DNA of 64,000 bases from Guillardia theta CCMP2712 (taxonomy: Eukaryota; Cryptophyceae; Pyrenomonadales; Geminigeraceae), in NCBI RefSeq assembly GCF_000315625.1, contig NW_005434657.1:522428-586427 (forward strand), written 5' to 3'. Positions 34,978 through 46,030 of this stretch are shown piece by piece (position 1 is the stretch's first letter; the number at the start of each line of letters is the position of its first letter). The position numbers and the translations under genes were made by a program. The notes under the pieces are model-generated. The model saw only the letters and a program-made list of their open reading frames with translations, made no database searches and was not told the origin of the DNA.

Positions 34978-37274
34978 ATGAACCATAGCAAGTCAAGCGA
35001 CCAACACGCCAAACGGGCACTGTTTGGCTTCATTTCTTTAGGCAAGATAACCATCGTAATATGTTTTCTTTCTCCGTAACACATGACTCTACAGGAATAT
35101 TTTTAGTATCCCTTGTGGTTTCCCGATCGTCTGTTTCTCCATTTTCTCTCCAGGTTCTTTGAACTGACGCGCTCACATTTGTTCATCTCCTAAACCGTAC
35201 TTTTGCTGCAACAGCAATCAGAAGGCGCGTATGCGAGGTCCTTGGGTCTTCCGGGTATGCTCAATCGCCACCATGAGTTCCAACCTCATGTTGCAATGAA
35301 GGTCCCGATGCTTCGGTGTTGTCTTCCTCTCCCAGTGGAGAGAGCGACTCGCAGGTCGAATCCTTCCCCGCACTCCGACCGCATCCTGACGTGATCACAG
35401 GCAATGAAGAACTGGCTACGAGAGACCGCTTCGTTGAGGCGGAAGCACATGGGTGGAAGCAATGCCTTGTCTTCAAAGGTGATGTTCCTTGATGCTTGCT
35501 GGAGCGTTCACTTCATGACTGATGCTCCTCCTGACAGGCAAAGACTCAAACATTGGCTGGAGCCTACGCGTACTCCCCAACAGCAATGCAACCAACCATT
35601 TCCATTCCTGCGCCTGCTGGATATACCATCAGGAATGGAGTATCAGTGCATGGCATAGTCGATATTGCTGCCCCTCTGGATCCCGACACAGGAACGGCGG
35701 TGCCGGGAATTGTTGTACCATCGGGCAAACAGACTGCTGCACAGAAGTTGTCGTCTCAGCAAGCAACCGCGGTGGATCCTCGCATGCAGGTTGTTATACC
35801 TCAGATGCGCTGCTGCTGTGGAATGGGATGAGATTATCTTTCTACAGGTCAATCCAACCACTGGGGTCGCGCAATCATATCAAGCGGCAGCTGGCGGCAT
35901 GAATGCTGCTCTGTATGGTCAAAAGATGGCAGCACTATCCTCCCAGACGCAACCGCAGGTGGTTATCTGATCAATGCGTATTACTACATTGTGACTGGCT
36001 AGCCAGCAATTGGCTCAAGTTGAGGAGGACGAAGACATGTATCCGACAGAACCAGCCGCCTCAGAGAGCTACCTAGCGGGCCCCGGCGACACCTACAACG
36101 TGGGTGACGTGGATGGAAGTGATTTGCGTACATTGATGGGTGTGCTGTCCAGGTTCCGGAGTATCCAAAGCCGCAAGTGTATACGGAGAAAGGAGGGCCT
36201 CTGGTTTCAGAGGACGAACCGCAGAAGTTTAACGATTACCCCGAAAGCTCCAGTGCTCTCACTAGCGGCGTCACCTCGTCTCCTCCAGTATATCAGGTAA
36301 TGAGAAACTTGTCAGTCGATGGATCTGGTTGAAGAATTTGTACAGGCTCCTAAGCCGGTTCCTAACTTCTTCAGTCCTCCTTTCCAGCAATGGGAAGGTT
36401 CGGATGCTCTGTTGTGGAGTGTAAAGAGACTGACACGTTTTGAAGACGAAGATGCAGCACAACATGCGTACAATCTGCAGCAATGGCGATTAAAGATTTT
36501 GCAGGCTAAGGTGCTTATCACAAAATTTGTTTGGCGATCATCAACTCGTTCTTGCAAAGGTACAACAAGCAGCATTGAGGAAGAAGTTGCTCGACTTGGC
36601 GACTGAGAGCACAGATAAAACTTCTGTCCATGACGACCACCAGTAATTTTTTCACGACGTGGTTAATTTAGAAGTCTGACTCTGATACCAGCCACCATCG
36701 ACATCATCTTGCTTACCGTCGTAGAGATCGTGAATCCAGACGTCACAGGGAGAAATTCTTCCACGAGGTCGACAAGCTTCGACGAGCCACAGGCCTGCAA
36801 TTGAAGCACATCGAGCAGCAGGTTTACGGCACCGCCTTATAACACCCTCATCTTAGCACCTCCACCCCCCCGCATCGTTTTGAAATGATGGATCTACAGG
36901 TCCTTGCTCTGGCTCACTTGACTGAGAAGTCAGTCAAGAACATGCGAAAAGGTGCCGCATCGAATCGCAGTTGTGCGTTCATGATGGAGGTTTCGCAGAA
37001 CAATCTGATTCCGATCATCAAGCCGATGATCAAAACCCACCGAAACAAGTGGGAGCCTTGCGGAAGCTGAAGGCGCACACAGATGCTGAGTTCAAAGAAA
37101 TAATGCAGGCGGTCAAGGTCCGTGAAATGATGCCCGTGGTAGCCGTGCAACTTACACAATCATTAGGCGCTGAGGAGTAAGATTGATCATGGCCACGACA
37201 TAGCAGCCATCGCGGAAGAATCAGCCAAGAGGGATGGTGGGGTTCCTGCACAGGTAGGGCAAGAGAATCTATGA
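34978..37274 (+). CDS. Multi-exon protein, unknown function
   Basis: No domain recognised. A consistent splice path can be drawn. A tentative first exon from the ATG at 34978 (MNHSKSSDQHAKRALFG) is followed by QSEGAYARSLGLPG, then SSSPSGESDSQ, then AMKNWLRETASLRRKHMGG. A Pro/Ala/Thr-rich segment comes next (PTISIPAPAGYTIRNG, PLDPDTGTAVPGIVVPSG, NPTTGVAQSYQ), then EEDEDMYPTEPAASESYL and VPEYPKPQVYTEKGG. A more structured part reads FFSPPFQQWEGSDALLWSVK and AQHAYNLQQWRLKILQAK. A basic helical end includes YRRRDRESRRHREKFFHEVD and ALRKLKAHTDAEFKEIMQA, with a stop at 37272-37274. Most introns are phase 0 and 40-60 nt. The first exon is the weakest part. Confidence 0.5.
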
Positions 37275-37467
37275 GGTGGGAAGTGATTGCTTTGGTACAT
37301 TAGGTGGCGCTATGGAAGAAAGTAACAACAGATACGAACAGATAAAGTTTGTTTCTTGATGAGTAAACAGCCTTTTTTACAATTCGATTACTTTACACAT
37401 CTCTTCAGTATCAAGTCAGCTTCAGTCACAATCACCCTGATCCTCAGACTATTCATCGTGAATCTCA

Positions 37468-38055
37468 TCATATTCTCATGTCTTCCAACGATGTGTAGTG
37501 CTCTATCCAATGCAAAACTTCCGGGTTGCTCAGGTCACAGATCCATGCAACATTGTAGCCGCATGTAGAGTTGTTCGTCTGACATTCTGGCCAGGTGTCC
37601 AACTCCATCATGTCGTAGCTGCCAAAGGCGCTTTTCTCGTGATCGTTTTCGCGTTTCAACTGCATGGCTGGATCGGACTCCTCCTTCAATTCATGCACGG
37701 CAACGTTAGCATTGCCTTCATCGCTAGGAAGAGAAGTCGGCGTGCTTGCGTTCTGGCCATTATCCTTTTCCTTGGGCGAGCAGGTAAAACGCGAGTAAGG
37801 CCATCGATGTACTCCAAGTCTTCGACAAGCTGATTTCAAGCTAGAAAGTGAGATGCCCTGCAACGGCAGTGAGCAAATCGAAAAACATTGGAGTTATAGG
37901 AGAAGCTTTACCAGTCTAGATGCAGCATCCTCCTGACGAAGATGGAATAAGCTTTGTATGGATGGAAGATCGATCTCGATAAGCAAACCCGATGGAACAT
38001 AATTTTGTTGCCTTGGGCGTGCTGTGACGACAACTGTTTGTTCTCTGAGATCCAT
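37468..38055 (-). CDS. RWP-RK domain protein, paralogue A
   Basis: Two exons (38055-37912, 37857-37468; phase 0) encode 177 residues. The domain reads LPSIQSLFHLRQEDAASRL, the intron, then GISLSSLKSACRRLGVHRWP-YSR. This matches the RWP-RK plant/algal transcription-factor domain: a first helix, an AA-x-x-L turn, then TxLKxxCRxxGIxRWP. The family's RWPxRK signature is here RWPYSR. RWP-RK proteins bind DNA and in plants and green algae control nitrogen responses and gamete fate; the role here is inferred only as regulation. The C-terminal half is acidic and ends VAWICDLSNPEVLHWIEHY, a tail shared with the paralogues at 41083 and 43941. Confidence 0.82.
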
Positions 38056-39368
38056 TCTTGAGGACAAATCTTGAGAAAGCAGAAAGAGAGGACAAGCCCT
38101 TCGATGTACCGACTGTTTCCTTCTTGTACACGACAGGTAAACAGTGGAAGGATCTTAGTCTCCCCTTACTAAAGCGCAAAGATGAAAAACGAGACCACGT
38201 ATGTACAAGTTGAAGCGACTGCAGCAAGGAAGACAAGTGTTCACTACAGCAGCAAGACAAGGGAAGGACAGGAGAAGAGGACGGGCAGGGTAGGAGAAGG
38301 AGGACGTGGAAGATGTGGAAGCGGGGGGGGGCAAGATAAGGTGGAAGCAGACGGAGTGCAGCTTGTAAGGCTCGAGGAGAGGAGTCAGAGCGAGCCTCCA
38401 GGGGTATGGGTGCTGACCCTACCTTAGATTATCATGACCAAAGTATCTAAATGAAGGGGGTAGTGAAGAGGACTCAAGGGTCGAGCTACACCGGGGGTAC
38501 ATAGATGCAGAAGTGTGGTGTAGTAAATTATGGTCCCTGACATGATGCGGATGAAGTTCCAGGGTGCGTACGTACCCCTACCACATGTTACGCAGGGCAA
38601 CGTACGGGTCAGACATAGAAGTGGTCACATGGGGAATTTCTAAATGTTCTAGGGGGTGGGTATAGAAGAATCTCAACGACGAGATGTGAATTCGCACTGA
38701 TTGAGATGGAGTGTTTAACTGAAGATGGCGTCTGTGCACACGGATCTGGAGGCAGTCACACGAGCATATTCCAACCGTTGTGTTTAAGAGAATACGGTCT
38801 CCCCGGACACCACGTGATCTCTACAGCATCCCTGTAAGGCCTTCACCTGCATGCATCAGTTACCTGCACGAAAAAATATTGTTTGGAGTCAGGCAACCTC
38901 TGGACACGGAGATCACAGTGAAAACATGTCTTTTTGCATCGATCCGATTTCAAACCCCCAACGCTTGGTTGGTGGTCACGTGCAAACTCAATTGAGGTTC
39001 ACATGAAAACCTCTTATCCCCCCTCTGACCCCTTCGGACTGTGCTCCCCCTATCCGATGCCACCCCTACCCCCCTCAGATCCATTGAAAATACCCCTTCT
39101 GGAACAGGATATATTCCCCCGTGCCTTGTTTTGACTTCTTGACACATCTTCGTCCCCCGCTCCTACACTTCACGCTCCCTTCCAGCTCCCTTCCTCCACT
39201 TTTGCCAACCGAATTTCGTCTACTTCATCGCTATCCCGCTCCACAATCGTTAGTTGTCGCAACAGCTGAAACAGTATCGCAGCTCACCTGCACATTTACA
39301 CCTTCTTCACCAGTCAAGGACTTGCCCTCGCTCGATTCTTTTTCGTCGAGAAGACCTAGCAGGGGTCA
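38056..39368. other. Intergenic, no confident gene
   Basis: Contains a few short frames without support, GGGGGTAC / GTACCCC-type motifs around 38450-38600, and a C-rich tract at 39000-39115. It should hold the promoter of RWP-RK paralogue A and of the short plus-strand ORF at 39369. Confidence 0.35.
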
Positions 39369-39671
39369 ATGATGCACCTGCACGGAAGTAGTATGGCTGA
39401 GGGAGGATCTCCCACTAGCCCCACAGCACCTGATGTCCAACCAAATTCGAGCTGCTTGGCAAAGGGAACGACTCTTGACCAGATCGCTAGACCCTCGGGG
39501 GATCGTTCCGAACCACCAAGAACGCAGCAGCTTGACGAGAATCAGGTGCGGTTGAGGTTGTATGGATGCCCACATCGAACAAGACAGCTGCGGGCACTTG
39601 ATACCTCGATGTCACTGATCCGAAGACATGCCACTATCCGAACAGCCCTGGGAGACTTTGCCATGCTGTGA
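39369..39671 (+). CDS. Hypothetical 100-residue ORF
   Basis: Open frame starting ATG-ATG, with an acidic, Ser/Pro-rich N-terminus and an Arg-rich C-terminal half (NQVRLRLYGCPHRTRQLRAL). It is preceded by C-rich and pyrimidine-rich sequence like that upstream of other genes here. No domain and no intron. It may be a real small gene or chance. Confidence 0.25.
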   Translation: MMHLHGSSMAEGGSPTSPTAPDVQPNSSCLAKGTTLDQIARPSGDRSEPPRTQQLDENQVRLRLYGCPHRTRQLRALDTSMSLIRRHATIRTALGDFAML

Positions 39672-41082
39672 AGCTTTTTCTTGCGTTGTGAACCTTGTTC
39701 TTGCAGAAGTTTTTAGTTTGTGATTGAGTACTTGGCACTTAGTAAATTATTCTTTTCAAGTCATTTAGATTTCGTTATCACGTGGACAGATTATGCTGAC
39801 CCCTGTCTGATCTACATGGGATAGGAATCCATCTTGACCTAGACAGAATAGCTTTCTGTAGAGGAGGGTTTGCCAATGACAGGCCGTGCTTACAGTCATG
39901 GCCTCAAACATCACCAACTTATACATCGAAACTAACCCACACATTGTTGCTATCGCTTCCAGTTGGTTGATGTGCCAAAGATCAAGCCTTCGGTTTATGA
40001 GACTCAAAGTAGACCAAAGGAGGAAGCCAGATGAGATCACAAAACCAACAATCTCATCGTCATGTGGTAATGAGACGATAACAGTGCAGCTATTGAATGC
40101 AAGGGACAATTGAAGCAAACAGGTGAAGCAAACAGGTGAAACAGGTGATATTCAACGCAGGGTGCAATCGAAGCAAACAGGCAACGACTTTGGAAGAGAG
40201 ATTTTGTGACGCAATCACAATGGTGATTATGATTGCGTATTGTGGGAGTTGAGATGCGGGGATGTATGTGCCGGGGCAGAGGAGTTGATGTTCCACTTTT
40301 CTTTCAAACTGTACACATTTGCCCTAAAACGAACATGAAAAATGTGTTCTGGACAAGAGTGAAGAATGTGGACTGATACAGCGTCAGGGGCGGGGTAAGA
40401 CAATGCTAAGCAAGCAGTGTTCATTTTTTGGGGAAGTAACTCTATTCGACAACCTAACGGAGAAGCCAAGAAGTGTGATAGTAATGTCGATATTACTTAT
40501 GGTTAGAAGCATCTTGCAAGTGGCGAGGAGGAACAGGTAATGCGGTGGTATCGGTGAACTTCAGTATGATGAGGATTGATGCTCAGACTAGGAGGTACCA
40601 GGATGATACCGAGTACCATTGAGCAGGAAAACTGTTGAATGAGCAAAACTAAATGGATGGAACAAGTTCATCAATACAAGTGAAGGCATGGAAGTCTTAG
40701 AGGTGACGTTTAGGGTTAGAAGGATTGACAGTGCAGATGATGAACACAAATACAGCATAACCAAAAGAGAATTTGATGCTAGATGGGATAGAGAGAAATG
40801 AAAGTTAAACGAGCATAGGAGGAAATGAGATGTGATAGCACCAACGACCATGATTGTGGACAATGAATGTGGGATTGGTTTGAACCAAAATTTTATGTTC
40901 CATCATGTACTCACATTGTTTCACCAAGGTCCAAACCTGCCTCATGCCGATGCTGACAACATGGCAGGATGATTGAGACTGTGAATGTATCTGTCAATCC
41001 TTTAACCTGTAAATTTGAGCACTGTTTAATTGTTGTATGTACATCTAGCTTGCAAGCTCAGGAAACAAGTCGCTCAACAGTC
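39672..41082. other. Intergenic, no confident gene
   Basis: Relatively AT-rich. The only structure seen is a small direct repeat of GAAGCAAACAGG (40113, 40125 and 40171, in part with GTGAA spacers). Open frames on either strand lack composition or splice support. Confidence 0.35.
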
Positions 41083-41666
41083 TCAGTCTGACATGTAATC
41101 ATCACTACTTGTCAGGAAATGCTTCAGCCATCGGGCACTTTCCCTTGAAAAGTTGCAAACCCAATTGACATCCAAATTTGCCTCATTGACCTGGGAGCAT
41201 TCCAACCATCGAGGCTCTGTCTGAGCCAACCGGGGCCAACTAGCAGGGGGAAACTCTACAGGATGGGGAGGGTCAGAGAGATTTCGAGAAGGCCCTTGAT
41301 CTGTATCGTCTCGGCTCACAGCGAGTTCGTCACTCGAAAGATTGTTCGGCGAGATTTGCCGCTGCTCGTCGTCTTCTGGCTCAATGTTGGTGCCATGCAG
41401 CCTTGAATACGGCCATCTCCTCACCCTCAGTCGCCTACAGGCAGATTTCAAGCTGGAAAGAGAGATCCCCTGCCGCCATGTCAGGATTTTCAAACAGCAG
41501 TATTAGTAGCATAAGAGGAAAATCTTACAAGTGAGGCAGCGGCGTCTTCCTGGCGCATGTGAAACATTCCTTCAATCGTCGGCAGGTCTAGGTCTACGGG
41601 AAGGCCCGATGGAACTTCAGCATCTTTTCTAGGTCTAGCTGTTACTCGCACAGTCTGCGCTGTCAT
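41083..41666 (-). CDS. RWP-RK domain protein, paralogue B
   Basis: Two exons (41666-41529, 41469-41083; phase 0) encode 174 residues. The start is the ATG giving MTAQTVRVTARPRKD, which aligns with the start of paralogue A. The domain is LPTIEGMFHMRQEDAAASL, the intron, then GISLSSLKSACRRLRVRRWP-YSR. The intron falls at exactly the same codon boundary as in A and C. The C-terminal region is Pro/Glu/Asp-rich and ends VNWVCNFSRESARWLKHFL, matching the W-I/V-C-x-x-S...W(I/L)xx(F/Y) tail of A. Expected to be a nuclear DNA-binding regulator. Confidence 0.82.
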
Positions 41667-43940
41667 AAGATACCAGGATAGTTGAGATTCCTTCAAAATT
41701 CACAAGAAGAATTGCAGCAATGTTGAACAAAACACACCAGTTGTGTCATACAAAAGTCGATTCCTGGTAAAGGATGAAAGAAAAGACAAGCGTGTTAGAA
41801 CTCTATGTACTAGGGTGTGATGGTTTCAATCAGACTCGCTCAGGTTTGCGATGGCAAGTTGAAGTCGATCTGATAGTAGCAAAGGTGGTGGAGGCCGAGG
41901 ATCCGAGGAACAAGGGGCGAGTGCGCGCCGGCGCGGAGAAGAGATGGGGAGGGTGCAGCCTTGTCGAGCAACGCAATCGGTAGTAAATTGAGGAATACGA
42001 GCTGTGCGAAAACACACCCTTTCCTTTACTTCTTACACCAGGTGTCGCAGCCAAGTGGTCTCCGTGCACAACCTGCTGACAAAAAGGTCTTTCCAGAATC
42101 TCATTCGATCTGCAGGTTTTCAGTCACACTGGCCTCCGCCACACCAGTCCAACGACATGACGACATTAGAAATAAATTAATATTTATATTTCCATACGTC
42201 TCCGTACAAAATACAGTACCAAATCCTCTCTACCAGTACATATGTTCGAGAAAACAACAACTAGTTTTATGCTGTTCGGGCTTTGAGCATCAGCGACTGC
42301 CTTTCGATTGGTTTGCCTCCTTCATGTCACGGCACTTGGAACCTCGTGACTAGTGCCCTAAAAGGGATGTCCTCGGCCCCGTTCCTTACCAGCAATTATT
42401 TACGCAGAATTGCTGCGAGTGAACCAGCCTGCCATTGCAACATCCCTTACGTACTCATCATGAACAAGTTGATATAAGTGCTCGTCATGAACAAGTTGAT
42501 ATAAGTACTCATCATGAACAAGTTGATATAAGTGCTCATCATGAACAAGGCAACAAGAAGGAATGACGGTTCAGGATGGAGCATATGTACCCGCATGAGA
42601 GAGCTGACACGTCTCCTTCATCCATCCTCATTGAGGGATATGAGAGCTCAAGCTTCGTTGATGTTACTTACCAACATCACATCTTCATTGGTTGAGACAA
42701 AACAGCTCTTGCTCATTTAAGTTGATTCTATTCTGACCTGACTCTGACTTCTGCGGACAACTACTGTCACTCTCAGCATATTGTTCCTCATCCACTATCC
42801 TGCAGAAACTCAGGTTCTTGACCGTACTTCCTTCTCAGAACTTCAAATCAAGAAAATGATACCTTGTCGTTAGTTCTCGCTCAATCCATCTGGAAATCGG
42901 AGATGCGCCCGGCCATCCTCCATCACCGTCCAACTTTCATCCTCCATTCTCCACCCTCCACCCTCCACCGAATGAACGTCGAGGCAGAGGTTATCTTTTG
43001 CAGATTCATGCAGAGAAGATCTCTCGCATATTTGGTGCTTCAGCCTCAAGTTCGAACTTAGCTGTCTCTGATTGCTCGAGTTGGCTCGCTCACCCGACCG
43101 TACCAGCATGTGGCGATCCAAACCGTTGCCTGTTTCACGACCGCTGTTACGAAATTATGTTGGCCAAAGTTGAAAGATTGAAAGAAACATTGAAATATTT
43201 CAAAATTTCTGAACGGATCGTGATGCGCCTGCGCATACCGGGACTGTCCAAGAAACGTTGTTTTAAACAAATCCTTATAAATGCTGGTCAAAAAGGTCAA
43301 ATCGAGCTTCGCACCCTCCCCCGAGGCCGCCTCTGGTCCTGAACCAATCCTTCCGTCTGAGCTTCCTTCACTTTGATTCCATCATAGCACTGTTCAGATG
43401 ATCAAAATCTCAAAGGAAAGGCTATCGTGGGTTGCCTTCAATGATCATCTGTTTGCCACGATCACGTCTGTTAGCACATTCTCATGAGTGTGACTGACGC
43501 AGGGTTATCGTAATAAGAATGCCTTACAAACCATGAGCAGATTGACACTGAAACTTACCGCAGTGATTTTGCAGAAATACACATGCTTGAAAGCCTACTG
43601 AGAAAATGCATGCAGTGATAGAAATCTTCTCATTGCCTCAAAACAGTAACATAATCACAAGAAGTCGAATATCTTCAAGAGTTATGCGACGGTAACTAAA
43701 GCGATAGCTGCACTTGCCAAGAGAGGGAAAATCGGACATTCTGTAGTTGCTTGCAAGGAAAAATAGGTCACAAAAGTCTACTGCAAAGCCGCATAAATGT
43801 GTGTCACGCGCATCTGCGATGAAGACAGAAGGAAGCTTGGCCAGCAACTGATGGATGGCCGTTTTCATGTTCAGATGTGAAAAATAGACGGTTGATTCAC
43901 ATTTTTCAGCATTGTGTATTTTTGTGCAATATTTCTAAAA
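41667..43940. other. Intergenic, no confident gene
   Basis: AT-leaning sequence. It holds a 27-bp tandem repeat (42451-42549). A frame at about 43010-43330 (plus strand) and one at 43868-43638 (minus) lack domains, and the first lacks an upstream ATG. No gene can be supported. Confidence 0.35.
42451..42549. repeat. 27-bp tandem repeat, 3.7 copies
   Basis: Units start at 42451, 42478, 42505 and 42532 (partial). Each contains CTCATCATGAACAAGTTGAT with one or two substitutions (A/G at the third base, CTCGTC in copy 2). Non-coding context. Confidence 0.85.
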
Positions 43941-44596
43941 TTATATGGGTTCGTCTTTACATACTGGTTCGAAATCTTTGGCGTTGACAAACCATTCTAT
44001 CCAGGATGGCGCCAGTGTTTGAACGTGCAAACCTGCGCTGCTGCTTCCAGCTGCATCCTCGCCACTGGAACTATACGACTGTGATGACGAGGTTGTATAG
44101 ATTAATTCTGCCGCAGGTCGGATCGTCGGATGATGGAGGAAATGTTGTGTTGAGGCGCTTGAAATACTTGTGTCATTATGAAAGCTATGTTCGACCGAGC
44201 CGAACCCCGCTGCGAGTTGCGTAGAATTGAGGTCCGGACTAGCAACACTGGGGTGCACGTGCTGAGGTGCATCCGCGACTTCCAGCGCTGTCTCCATCTC
44301 AGTAGGGGAATCAGCAGCCGCCTGATTCCGATTCCGCGAGTAAGGCCATCTCTTCACACCCAGCCTACGGCATGCTGACTTGAGGCTTGTAAGTGAAATC
44401 CCCTATCAAACGCCGAGTCAAGGATTAAAGTCGCTGCTACACAACCACAGAGACTCGGGCGTACCAGTGCAGCTGCTGCATCTTCTTGCCTCAGATGGTA
44501 AAGACTCTCCACAGTCTGTAGATCAATCTCTATGCTTGAACCTTCACGGTCCTCCCCCCTCCTTGGTCGAGCTTTGACATTGACGATGTTTTGCAT
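43941..44596 (-). CDS. RWP-RK domain protein, paralogue C
   Basis: Two exons (44596-44465, 44402-43941; phase 0) encode 197 residues. It starts MQNIVNVKARPRRG, then LQTVESLYHLRQEDAAAAL, the intron, GISLTSLKSACRRLGVKRWP-YSR. The linker to the C-terminus is longer and Ser-rich (SSSQSYSSSGEDAAG) and ends LAPSWIEWFVNAKDFEP, again with the W-I-E-x-F tail. It lies on the same strand as paralogues A and B, 2.3 kb from B, consistent with dispersal from a tandem duplication. Confidence 0.82.
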
Positions 44597-46030
44597 CTAT
44601 ATGTCTCTCACTGATTTTTCAATCTCGAGCAAATTCCTTCAAGGGCATCATGTCAAAGTATGAATCTGTTTCATTCGATTCCGTCAGAATGACAGCTGAT
44701 CTTGGTTGTACGGTCACCTGGACATCAACCTTGGACGCTGGACCAGCAACTTTCAATCCTGCTTTGGAATCAAATCAGTTCAAAATCGCATGAACAAGCA
44801 GGATCAAGTCTTGAATTTTATCGGTATTGCCTGTACCATGTCACATTACACAGGTGATGGGTTGGCGGGGGAGGATGCAGCACAGCAGACAGGGGTGGTC
44901 TCGCTCCAGTGTGATGGAAATATGACGAGAAGGTTGGAGATCAAAGGAGTGTTCAAGATATTTGGCTAGGTGAGCATGCCACAAGCGCTCCTTCATGCCG
45001 CTCTATCAAGGCTCGCGTGCAGTGGAGGTCGGGGCGAGGAGAGGAAGTGTACCCCTTGATAGGGAACGGGGGAAAGACGGGGGTGGGGTGGATGGGTCTG
45101 ATCGAAGGTGTGTATTTAAAACTTTACAAACATTTTAGCGAATAGTGTGGTAGTAACGAAATGAGATTGCGGTACAACCTCGAGATAAATTGCAGTACAA
45201 CTGAGGTAATGTTGTACTGTGCCACTGGTACACACTGCAAGAAATGTTCGTTGTAAAGTAACAAGATGCGTGGGTCTTCCTCTATTGCTGCGATTCAATA
45301 ATTTATTGCGAGGGGCCCAAGTGATATCAAGAGAATACATTTTTGTTTACACCTTTGTAGAATTTTTATGGCAAGAAGTCTAAACTAAAATGATTGTAAT
45401 CAGCTTGGCAGTCTCATCTACGACCCTAGGAGGAAAAAAAAAGATCTCGAGATTTTAAAAATTAGGACGGGCATGTCAGCACTCCAACCTCTTAATTGCC
45501 AGGTGTTTTGACTGTTGCGAGTGAGGAAGCTCCCCAACGGGATCGAGAGATGCGAGGTTGTGAAGCCTGTGAAGCCAACACATGAATGTCACGCTATGGC
45601 AACGTGCAGATCGACACAACAGACATTCAGCTATCTTCGTCTGCACGGGAGGGATGCTGGTCACCTAGCTCTGTCTAAAGAAAGCTGATTGAAACAACCA
45701 CCAGGCAGCAAGTTTGGGGAATCAGAGAGCGTACCAGCGCAATGTGTGTTGTGTTTACTCGAACACAACGAGCACGACAGACTGATGCCGTCGGCTACAA
45801 CATAAACCTATTCCCCTCCACGTCTGCTACACGTGCGGGGCACTGTGTGCGGTATGCAACTGACCACCTTGCACTATTGCAGCAGCATGCTGCACGTATC
45901 GAGGCTCGATGCGCTCATCCTGTACCGAGGTAGCTGTTGGATTCAACTATGACATTGCAGCATTTTATTTGAAGCCAAATTAGTACCAGTCTACACCAAT
46001 TACACGATAATAGCTGGTCATCAAGAAGGT
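44597..46030. other. Intergenic, no confident gene
   Basis: Short frames only. Around 45170-45240 there are near-repeats of GGTACAAC / AGTACAAC / TTGTACTG. It holds the 5' region of RWP-RK paralogue C and the 3' flank of the U-box gene. Confidence 0.35.

Noticed and set aside
35522-35902. Alternative 126-codon frame in the unknown gene
   Set aside because: It overlaps the frame encoding the Pro/Ala/Thr-rich segment that joins in phase with exons on both sides; the alternative is rich in Cys/Trp/His and matches no junction.
40588-40863. Minus-strand 91-codon hydrophobic frame between RWP-RK genes
   Set aside because: Leu/Ser/Phe-rich composition expected from AT-biased non-coding DNA; no splice or domain support.
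42998-43342. Plus-strand frame with a plausible helical segment (LAKVERLKETLKYFK)
   Set aside because: No in-frame ATG before the helix and no recognisable upstream exon; ends in basic low-information sequence.
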